Notes: generated by a model from the sequence alone, not told the origin. A stretch of DNA of 33,704 bases from Minisyncoccota bacterium (GCA_028712565.1 JAQTPW010000008.1:1-33704); one strand, 5' to 3'; shown: positions 18,200 through 25,373, counted from the stretch's first letter. Program-made: numbers and translations.

Positions 18200-19218
18200 T
18201 AAGATTGACCAACTTTTTTACTCATTAAGCTTTTCTTGTAAATATCCAAATGTTCTAAAACCACGCCTGTTCCCTTGGCAACGCACAGCATGGGGTCGTC
18301 GGCTAAAAAGCACGGAACCCCGATTGACTGGGAGATCAATTCATCAATATTCCTTAAAAGCGCTCCACCGCCCGCCAAAACCATGCCCTTGTCCATAACA
18401 TCAGCTGATAATTCAGGCGGCGTATCTCTTAATACGGATTTTATCACTTGGATAATTTCAGTTAAGGTGTCGGTTACCGCTTCGCAAACCTCGCTTGAAG
18501 AAACTTTTATATTTCTTGGCAGGCCCAAAATCAAATCCCGGCCTCTTATTTCAATAAATTTCTCCTCTTTTTCCGGCAAAGCAGTCCCGATTTTTATTTT
18601 TATTTCTTCGGCTGTTTGATCTCCAATTGCCAAATTGTACTTTCTTTTGACATAATCAGCTATCGCTTGATCTAGTTTGTCTCCGGCAATTCTTACCGAA
18701 TGGCAAGTGACTATTCCTCCCAAAGAAATTACAGCCACTTCGCAAGTTCCCGCCCCCATATCAACAATCATATGGCCTGAACAGGAATTGATAGGAATCC
18801 CAGCTCCAATGGCTGACAAAATGGGCTCTTTTGCGATATAAACAGCTTTGGCTCCCGCCGCAGTCCCCGCCTCCACCACCGCTCTTCTTTCAGTAGAAGT
18901 AATTCCAGCCGGCACTCCGATTAATAATTCCGGTTTTAAAAATTTAAAAGCGCCGGCAACCCGGTCAATAAAATATTTCAGCATTGCTTGAGTTACCCGA
19001 TAATCGGCAATTACGCCGTCGCGGAGAGGCCTGTAAACTCTTATTGTATCAGGAGTCCTGCCTATCATTTCTTTTGCGGCGTTTCCAACTGCCAAAATCC
19101 GGTTATCTCCCAAGGTTACTGCGACAACCGAGGGCTCCCTTAAAACCGGGCCTTTTTTAGGAATAAAAACTATTGAATTTGAGGTTCCAAGATCTATTCC
19201 AATTTTTCTTGCAAACAT
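18199..19218 (-). CDS. mreB: Rod-shape actin MreB, paralog 2
   Basis: KIGIDLGTSNSIVFIPKKGPVLREPSVVA, MIVDMGAGTCEVAVISLGGIV, LAGGGALLRNID. Confidence 0.92.
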   Translation of the reverse strand: MFARKIGIDLGTSNSIVFIPKKGPVLREPSVVAVTLGDNRILAVGNAAKEMIGRTPDTIRVYRPLRDGVIADYRVTQAMLKYFIDRVAGAFKFLKPELLIGVPAGITSTERRAVVEAGTAAGAKAVYIAKEPILSAIGAGIPINSCSGHMIVDMGAGTCEVAVISLGGIVTCHSVRIAGDKLDQAIADYVKRKYNLAIGDQTAEEIKIKIGTALPEKEEKFIEIRGRDLILGLPRNIKVSSSEVCEAVTDTLTEIIQVIKSVLRDTPPELSADVMDKGMVLAGGGALLRNIDELISQSIGVPCFLADDPMLCVAKGTGVVLEHLDIYKKSLMSKKVGQS

Positions 19219-19316
19219 ATTTTTTGCTTATTTATCTAACTTATCTTAACGCAAAATGCAAAGTTTAGCAAACTTTATAAAACCATTTTAGCAGATTTCT
19301 GTTCAAGAAAACAACC

Positions 19317-19345
19317 TTGAAAAAAAGTAAATCTTGAAGTATAAT
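19317..19345 (+). promoter_or_regulatory. Sigma70-like promoter for PEGA protein
   Basis: TTGAAA, 17-nt spacer, TATAAT. Confidence 0.65.
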
Positions 19346-19360
19346 TACAATAGCAACCTA

Positions 19361-19447
19361 TAGAAATTCATTAAAATTTACTCGCTCTGCTCGCGAAATT
19401 CGTTGCAATAAATTTCCATTAATTTCTATTAATTTCCATAAAATTTT
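19361..19447. repeat. Family A array, copy A2
   Basis: AATTTCCATTAATTTCTATTAATTTCCATAAAATTTT with a CTCGCTCTGCTCGCGAAATTCG core; between promoter and ORF start. Confidence 0.65.
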
Positions 19448-19453
19448 CGCATT

Positions 19454-20725
19454 ATGTCTCGTAAAACTCGCACCATTTTGTTTTCCGTTTTTGTCTTTTT
19501 ATTTTTCATCATCTCCCCTGTTGCCGTCCTTTATTCGCAAGGATATAGATTTGATTTTGCGAACAAAAAAATTACCAAAACCGGAGGAATTTTTTTGAAG
19601 ATTTCACCAAAGCAGGCAGACATTTATATTGATGGAAAGCCTCTAAAGAAAACTGATTTTTTTTCCGGGTCCGCCCTTCTTGGAAATTTACTGCCCAAAA
19701 CCTATAAAATAAGCGTAAAAAAAGATGGGTTTCAAATCTGGGAGAAAAATCTTGAGGTGCAAGGAAAAGAAGTGACCGAAGCTAAAAATATAATTTTATT
19801 TCCTGAAAAGGCGCAGTTTTCTTTTCTATCAAAAGGAATTCAGGATTTTTGGGTATCTTCCGATGGCAAAAAAGTTGTCTTTAAAGAAACTGATTCAAAT
19901 GGTTGGGCGCTAAAATTATATAATTTGGAAAAAAATGTCAAAAGCCATCTGATTGGAGAAAAAGAAATTTATGCAAAAGGAGCTGATTTCACCAGTCTGG
20001 AGTGGTCGCAAGACCAAAAAGAATTATATCTGAAAGTTGTAATGAAAGAGCAGGAAAAAAATTTTGCTCTAAAATTAGACAGGACTCCGCCTGCTTTAGT
20101 TGAAAAAATAGCAACATCCTTGCCAGAGAATATAATTGTTTCCCAAAAATACAATAACGATGTTTACTATTTGAATAATTTGGGATACGTTTATAAATCC
20201 GATGCAACTTTTTCTCCCGAAGAAAAAATAAATGAAACCCCGTTTCCTGTCCAGCAGGAAACCGAATATAATTTAATAATATTCTCAAACTATATTTTCC
20301 TAAAAGAAAACCAAGCTTTGTATTCATTCAATTCCGATTCCAAATCTTTTGAAAAAATTTTTGAAGGGATTCGAGATTTAAAAATTTCTCCAGATAATAA
20401 AAAAATTGTTTATTCCTCCGATTCGGAAATCTGGGTCCTGTTTTTGGAAGACCAAAATGAGCAGCCCCAGAGAAACGCGGGAGAAAAAGTATTTTTGACC
20501 CGTTTTTCAGAAAACATCGGGGATGTTTTCTGGCTGAACTCTGATTATTTAATATTCAATATTGGAGATAAAATAAAAATCGCTGAAATCGATAACCGCG
20601 ACCGGGTTAATATCTACGATTTGGGAGAATTTACAAGCCCCAAAATATTTTTTGCCCAAAATTCAAAAAAATTATATTTTTTATCAAATGACAGCCTGTC
20701 ATTTTCAGAAAATCTAATTCCGTAA
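19454..20725 (+). CDS. PEGA-domain protein with N-terminal signal/TM and TolB-like propeller repeats
   Basis: IFLKISPKQADIYIDGKPLKKTDFFSGSALLGNLLPKTYKISVKKDGFQIWEKNLEV is PEGA-like; repeated ISPDNKKIVYSSDSEIWVL-type blades. Confidence 0.75.
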   Translation: MSRKTRTILFSVFVFLFFIISPVAVLYSQGYRFDFANKKITKTGGIFLKISPKQADIYIDGKPLKKTDFFSGSALLGNLLPKTYKISVKKDGFQIWEKNLEVQGKEVTEAKNIILFPEKAQFSFLSKGIQDFWVSSDGKKVVFKETDSNGWALKLYNLEKNVKSHLIGEKEIYAKGADFTSLEWSQDQKELYLKVVMKEQEKNFALKLDRTPPALVEKIATSLPENIIVSQKYNNDVYYLNNLGYVYKSDATFSPEEKINETPFPVQQETEYNLIIFSNYIFLKENQALYSFNSDSKSFEKIFEGIRDLKISPDNKKIVYSSDSEIWVLFLEDQNEQPQRNAGEKVFLTRFSENIGDVFWLNSDYLIFNIGDKIKIAEIDNRDRVNIYDLGEFTSPKIFFAQNSKKLYFLSNDSLSFSENLIP

Positions 20726-20735
20726 TAATTTCAAT

Positions 20736-20772
20736 TTTTAAAAAACACAGCATATTATGCTGTGTTTTTTAC
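20736..20772. terminator. Bidirectional terminator
   Basis: AAAAAACACAGCAT-ATT-ATGCTGTGTTTTTT between convergent genes. Confidence 0.85.
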
Positions 20773-20788
20773 TTGAGATGATGTTGAA

Positions 20789-21484
20789 TTATGCTTTTTC
20801 TATTTTCTTCTTGAAATCCTCCCATTCTATTTCCCCACCATTGGCTAAAGTGCAAATTTCCTTAAAAGCGCAATATCTGCACTGCCAATCTTCAGAATAG
20901 GTTGGAATTCGGGATGGAATTATATTTTTGGCAATTTTATTTTTTAAATCGGCCAAATCCTTTAAAAGATTTTTTGCGAGAGTTGGATTATATTCAATTA
21001 CGAATTCTTTTAAATCAAGGCGGTCTTTATCAACATAAAGCAGCAGGCCTCTCGGAATTTTAAAAAAGTGGAGATAGAGCTGAAGCTGATTTATATTTTC
21101 TTCTTTTGCCTCGTCCAAATTCTTAAACACCATGCTGTTCATGCTTTTAATATCCAAAACATAAAGATTTTTGCCATCTGAAATAATGGCATCAGCCCTG
21201 CCGGAAATTAATTCCTGCGGAGGAATATTTACTTCCGACGCCACCACATGAACTTCTCTAATTGAAAGCAGGGGCTTCATTATAAGCTGATGCATATGGT
21301 CTCCGTGATCAAACATCCTTAAAATATTCGCGTTCATATCTTCTCTGGGAGCATTTTTGAATTTGAAAAAAACCGCTCGCGGGCACTTGCCGGCGTCGGT
21401 AATATAAAAATGCTGCTGTTCCCTATCCTTTTGTCTGTCCAAATAAAATTTATCGATTAATTCTTTAAGCATGACTGTATTCAA
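20789..21484 (-). CDS. PD-(D/E)XK nuclease family protein, Cas4/RecB-like
   Basis: GRADAIISDGKNLYVLDIKS catalytic-type motif; Cys set KCPR...CRYCAFKEIC suggests an Fe-S cluster. Confidence 0.75.
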   Translation of the reverse strand: MNTVMLKELIDKFYLDRQKDREQQHFYITDAGKCPRAVFFKFKNAPREDMNANILRMFDHGDHMHQLIMKPLLSIREVHVVASEVNIPPQELISGRADAIISDGKNLYVLDIKSMNSMVFKNLDEAKEENINQLQLYLHFFKIPRGLLLYVDKDRLDLKEFVIEYNPTLAKNLLKDLADLKNKIAKNIIPSRIPTYSEDWQCRYCAFKEICTLANGGEIEWEDFKKKIEKA

Positions 21485-21541
21485 TTATTTTAGCTCTTCT
21501 TGCAACAAAAAACAAGGACTATTTGCTTTGTTTTTTATTTT

Positions 21542-21900
21542 TTTCTTTAAAACGGGGCAACAAAGTTTTTACGGTAACCCCGTACAAATCTTTCGGGATT
21601 TTACAGGGCAAGCTTTCGCGAAGCTAATTTCTATTAAGCTCCGGAGGACAGTCCTCCGGAGGCTTTACAGAGGACTGTCCTCTGTAAGGCTTGGGCAAAG
21701 CATGGTCCCCGGCCTTTCAATAGAAAGGGCGGGGTTTGCCGTCGAGAATTTAGATAGTCCCGAGTCGCAGGAGTCGGGAACTATCGGTACCTGAAAACCT
21801 TATTACTGAGCGGATTATCTTTCTGCCATCCTCCTTCGCATAAAGCTTCGGAGGGATTGGCAAAAGCGCGTTAACGCCTTTACTACTGAAACGCTCATCT
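21542..21900. ncRNA. Candidate structured RNA element, copy 1
   Basis: 105-nt core (21694-21798) 104/105 identical to 22424-22528; conserved 5' module 21542-21577; multiple hairpins. Transcribed strand and family unknown. Confidence 0.6.
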
Positions 21901-21912
21901 TTCTTCGGAAAT

Positions 21913-21941
21913 TTGACAAACTTTTCAAAATATGCTATGAC
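21913..21941 (+). promoter_or_regulatory. Promoter-like sequence for 91-aa ORF
   Basis: TTGACA, 17-nt spacer, TATGAC. Confidence 0.5.
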
Positions 21942-21965
21942 TTTTTACAGAAAGGAGGAAATTAA

Positions 21966-22241
21966 ATGGCTTTGTACAAGAGAACTATTATAAAGGGAGG
22001 AGATCTGAGGCTTATCTGTATTGAAAAATTTGCGAAAGCACTGCAGCACATCGATTTGGTAAAACCGACACCGACACATCCTGACTCCGATACAATTGCC
22101 TGGGAAGTAAAACGGGCACCACTAGATCTTGGTCAATATCTGCTCATAGAGAACACGAATAATACATTAATTCTCACTCTCGTCACGGTAGATAATGTAG
22201 ACAGAATTGAAGAAAAGGAGATTTGCGAAACAACCATTTAG
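21966..22241 (+). CDS. Hypothetical 91-aa protein
   Basis: ORF with SD AAAGGAGG 7 nt upstream, upstream promoter-like sequence and downstream terminator. Confidence 0.65.
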   Translation: MALYKRTIIKGGDLRLICIEKFAKALQHIDLVKPTPTHPDSDTIAWEVKRAPLDLGQYLLIENTNNTLILTLVTVDNVDRIEEKEICETTI

Positions 22242-22267
22242 TTAGAAGACTAAATCCTCCGCTTCAT

Positions 22268-22325
22268 AGCACTGAAGGTTGAACAATTCAAGGTATTCTT
22301 GAATAACTTTCGGTGCTTTTATTTT
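22268..22325 (+). terminator. Terminator after 91-aa ORF
   Basis: AGCAC...GTGCT outer stem with inner ATTCAAG-GTATT-CTTGAAT, then TTTTATTTT. Confidence 0.6.
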
Positions 22326-22376
22326 CAATAAAAAAAACTCGGAAATAGTTTTTCGGTTCCATCCGCAGGCAAATTA

Positions 22377-22680
22377 TTTCTTTAAAACGAGGTAACAAAG
22401 TTTTCACGGTAAATTTCGCAGGCGGCAAAGCATGGTCCCCGGCCTTTCAATAGAAAGGGCGGGGTTTGCCGCCGAGAATTTAGATAGTCCCGAGTCGCAG
22501 GAGTCGGGAACTATCGGTACCTGAAAACTTTAGTTACCGAGTGAGGATTACCGTTTCTGCCCTTCGATGTGACTCAGGACAAGCCCTTCGACTTCGCTCA
22601 GGGCAAAAAAGATTGTTATCTTTTTTGCCACCCATTCGACGCGGCTCAGGGTTGCAAAAGCTTAACGCTTTTGCCATTGG
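22377..22680. ncRNA. Candidate structured RNA element, copy 2
   Basis: Same core (22424-22528) and 5' module (22377-22412) as copy 1, shorter left arm, different right arm. Confidence 0.6.
22561..22651. repeat. Three REP-like CCTTCGA(N)nCTCAGG units
   Basis: ccttcgatgtgactcagga, cccttcgacttcgctcaggg, ccattcgacgcggctcaggg. Confidence 0.65.
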
Positions 22681-23198
22681 GGAGCACGTCGGGCACGTTT
22701 TAAGCCGAATTTCTTTCTTTCTCTCATCCGAGGATCTCTGGTCAAAAAACCAGATTTTTTCAATCTTTTTTTAAAATCAGGATTAAAAACAACTAAAGCC
22801 CGAGTTATTCCATGCCTTATTGCTTCAGATTGGGCGTTTAAGCCCCCGCCTTTTACTTTTGCTAAAATGCGGAATTTGTCCAAACAATTCATTCTGTCCA
22901 AGGCCGCTTTTGCACTTCCTTGAAGATCTGCAGTTGGAAAGTATTGATTTAACGGTTTTTCATTAACCAAAAAATCTTTATCTCCCTGCGTAAAAAGCCG
23001 GACTCTGGCTATTGCCGTTTTTCTTCTTCCCACAGCTTCATAATATTTTCCCGGTTTTTCTGCCGGAATTTTTATTTCCTCTGTCTCCTTTTCCGGAATT
23101 GCTGCTTTTGCTTCAGGTTTTTTTGGCACGTGTTTTTTTGCGACAGGCCTGACTATTTTTTTTGTTGTTATAGGTTTTTGCGGCATATTATTTTTCAA
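22662..23198 (-). CDS. rpsI: Ribosomal protein uS9 with charged N-terminal extension
   Basis: YYEAVGRRKTAIARVRLF, AIRHGITRALV, RMRERKKFGLKRARRAPQWQKR. Confidence 0.94.
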   Translation of the reverse strand: MKNNMPQKPITTKKIVRPVAKKHVPKKPEAKAAIPEKETEEIKIPAEKPGKYYEAVGRRKTAIARVRLFTQGDKDFLVNEKPLNQYFPTADLQGSAKAALDRMNCLDKFRILAKVKGGGLNAQSEAIRHGITRALVVFNPDFKKRLKKSGFLTRDPRMRERKKFGLKRARRAPQWQKR

Positions 23199-23538
23199 AT
23201 CTCAATCTTTTTATTTGCTCTGCTCTTAACTTATTTTTTGGAAGCATACCCCAAACTGCTTTTTTTAAAACTTTGGTCGGGTCTTTTTCAAAAAGTTTTT
23301 TATAAGAAATCTCTTTCATTCCTCCTAAATACAAAGAGTGGTGCCTGTATATTTTTTGCTCTGCTTTTTTTCCGGTCACTCGAAGGCCTTTTATATTTTT
23401 AACAAAAACGAAATCTCCCATATCCAAATACGGCAAATATTCGGGCTTTCCTTTCCCTCTTAGTAAATCAGCAATTTCAGAAGCTAATCTTCCAAGAACT
23501 TTATTAGTCGCATCTATTTTATGAGATTTCCTTTCCAT
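23188..23538 (-). CDS. rplM: Ribosomal protein uL13
   Basis: KVLGRLASEIADLLRGKGKPEYLPYLDMGDFV, AVWGMLPKNKL. Confidence 0.93.
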   Translation of the reverse strand: MERKSHKIDATNKVLGRLASEIADLLRGKGKPEYLPYLDMGDFVFVKNIKGLRVTGKKAEQKIYRHHSLYLGGMKEISYKKLFEKDPTKVLKKAVWGMLPKNKLRAEQIKRLRFEK

Positions 23539-23540
23539 AA

Positions 23541-23891
23541 TTAACTGACTAACTCAATTATTAATATTTGCGCCCCGTCTCCAGATCTTCTCCCTAATTT
23601 TAAAATCCTTGTATATCCCCCGTTTCTATTCGCATATTTTGGGGCGATTTCTTCAATTAATTTTTTTACCAGTTTTTTTGTGAAATATTTTTCTAATTCT
23701 CTCTTGGCTGGCAAATTTTTTGCCTTGGCTCTGGTAATTAATTTTTCGGCAAAAATAGAAACTTCTTTGGCTCTGGCGGCAGTTGCTTTGATTCTTCCCT
23801 TAAGGAAAAGCGCGCTTGCCATAGATTTCAAAAGCGCTTTTCTCTGATCGGTTTTTAAGCTTAATTTTCTACCGCTTTTTCTTTTTCTCAT
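23541..23891 (-). CDS. rplQ: Ribosomal protein bL17
   Basis: KLSLKTDQRKALLKSMASALFLKGRIKATAARAKEVSIFAEKLIT. Confidence 0.94.
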   Translation of the reverse strand: MRKRKSGRKLSLKTDQRKALLKSMASALFLKGRIKATAARAKEVSIFAEKLITRAKAKNLPAKRELEKYFTKKLVKKLIEEIAPKYANRNGGYTRILKLGRRSGDGAQILIIELVS

Positions 23892-24648
23892 GTTTTTTTT
23901 CAGAAGTTTTTTTCTTTTTTGGCTTTTCTGCAGGTGCAGTTTTTATTTCTTCTTTTTGCGCCGCTTCTTTAAATGTCTCAAATAATAATGTAAAATGATT
24001 CACCAATATTTCTGAAGCTTCATAAAAAGCTTTTTCTGGAGTCAATGTTCCGTCAGTTTCTACTTCCAAAGTAATTTTATCAAAATCTGTCCTCTCGCCA
24101 ACCCTCATATTTTCGAGTTTAAAACTAACCTTTTGGACAGGCGTAAAAATTGCATCCAATGGTATTACTCCTATTTCCAACTTTTCTTTTTTCCTCGCCT
24201 CTCTCGGAGAATAACCTATGCCTTTTTCAATTGTAATTTCCATATCTAATTCGGCGGTCCTTGAAGTCAAAGTCGCAATATGGCAATTTTTATTAATTAA
24301 TTCAACTTGGCTGGGCAACTCCAAATCCGAACCTTTTACCTCCTTTTCTCCTTTTATTTTAATCCTTCCCGTCTGTGGCTCATCGGAAAAAACCTTAAAT
24401 CTTAGCTGTTTCAAATTAAGCATAATAGATATTACATCTTCTATAACTCCGGGTATAGTTGAAAATTCGTGAGCTACTCCCTTTATTTTCATTTGAGTAG
24501 CTGCCACTCCCGGCAAAGAAGAAAGCAAAACTCTTCTTAATGAATTTCCAATAGTTGCTCCGTATCCGGGATATAATGCTTCTATCTCAAATACGGCTTG
24601 ATTACCTTCTTTTTTTACGATTTTTGGCGCGTTTGGTAAAGGTATCAT
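23869..24648 (-). CDS. rpoA: RNA polymerase alpha subunit lacking a recognisable C-terminal domain
   Basis: YPGYGATIGNSLRRVLLSSLPGVAATQMKIKGVAHEFSTIPGVIEDV; ends in a Lys-rich tail at residue 259. Confidence 0.94.
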   Translation of the reverse strand: MIPLPNAPKIVKKEGNQAVFEIEALYPGYGATIGNSLRRVLLSSLPGVAATQMKIKGVAHEFSTIPGVIEDVISIMLNLKQLRFKVFSDEPQTGRIKIKGEKEVKGSDLELPSQVELINKNCHIATLTSRTAELDMEITIEKGIGYSPREARKKEKLEIGVIPLDAIFTPVQKVSFKLENMRVGERTDFDKITLEVETDGTLTPEKAFYEASEILVNHFTLLFETFKEAAQKEEIKTAPAEKPKKKKTSEKKHEKKKKR

Positions 24649-24651
24649 ATT

Positions 24652-24740
24652 TTTATAAGCGGATTTACGCTGATATTTACGCTGATCTACGCCGATTTCA
24701 GCGTCTTTCTGCGTTGATATCAGCGTTTATCAGCTTCTAT
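24652..24740. repeat. Family B array, copy B2
   Basis: TTATAAGCGGATTTACGCTGATATTTACGCTGATCTACGCCGATTTCAGCGTCTTTCTGCGTTGATATCAGCGTTTATCAGCTTCTAT. Confidence 0.85.
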
Positions 24741-24742
24741 TT

Positions 24743-25372
24743 TTATCTCGAATAAAATTCAAATATTGCTGTAACTTCAGCTGGCGGCGCGGCTTCTTCC
24801 AAAGTCGGCTCGCCAATCACTTTTCCTTCCAATTTTTCAGCATTTAACTGAAGCCAGCTCGGGGTTTTATAATTTTTTAACAAATTGGGGAGATTTTGGA
24901 AAATAACTTTTTTCATTTTTTGCGGCCTAGGGCAAATTGTATCTCCCTTTTTCACTTCATGAGCAGGCGTATCTATGGAATGCCCATTTATCAAAAAAAG
25001 TCCGTGCGACACCATTTGCTGGGCTTTTGCCCGAGAGCTTGCAAAACCCAATCTAAAAATCACATTATCCAATCTTTTTTCCAGACTTGAAATCAAAGAT
25101 GCCGAAGCATTTTCAACTTTGCCTCGTTTTGTCAAAATCCGCTTGACATAGTTTTTAAACTGCCTTTCATTTAGGTTATACCAATTTCTCAATCTTTGCT
25201 TTTCCATCAATTCTTTACCGTATTCAGAAAGCTGGCCGTGCCTCTTTTTCATTTTTGGCCCGGGAGCATAAGCTCTTCTTAAATAAGCGCATTTTGCGGT
25301 AAAACAACGATCCCCTTTTAAAAAGAGTTTTGTTCCAAATCTGCGGCAAATTTTACAATCAGATTTTTGCAT
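24743..25372 (-). CDS. rpsD: Ribosomal protein uS4
   Basis: CKICRRFGTKLFLKGDRC, NYVKRILTKRGKVENASASLISSLEKRLDNVIFRLGFASSRAKAQQMVSHG. Confidence 0.94.
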   Translation of the reverse strand: MQKSDCKICRRFGTKLFLKGDRCFTAKCAYLRRAYAPGPKMKKRHGQLSEYGKELMEKQRLRNWYNLNERQFKNYVKRILTKRGKVENASASLISSLEKRLDNVIFRLGFASSRAKAQQMVSHGLFLINGHSIDTPAHEVKKGDTICPRPQKMKKVIFQNLPNLLKNYKTPSWLQLNAEKLEGKVIGEPTLEEAAPPAEVTAIFEFYSR

Positions 25373-25373
25373 A

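Noticed and set aside
21471-21794. 107-aa plus-strand ORF across RNA copy 1
   Set aside because: It runs through hairpin-forming sequence and the low-complexity upstream region; the matching copy 2 region does not keep an equivalent ORF. Structured RNA is a better explanation.
21694-21798. RNase P RNA, tmRNA, SRP RNA or group I/II intron as identity of the core
   Set aside because: None of the conserved signatures I know (e.g. GAGGAAAGTCC of RNase P, tRNA-like ends of tmRNA, domain V of group II) are visible; needs cmscan to be certain.
21542-22680. Composite transposon flanked by direct repeats
   Set aside because: No transposase, no inverted termini, and the copies differ greatly outside the core; not supported, though mobility is not excluded.
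22541-22774. 77-aa plus-strand ORF across copy 2 and rpsI
   Set aside because: Made of REP-like units (LRCDSGQALRLRSGQK) and antisense to rpsI.
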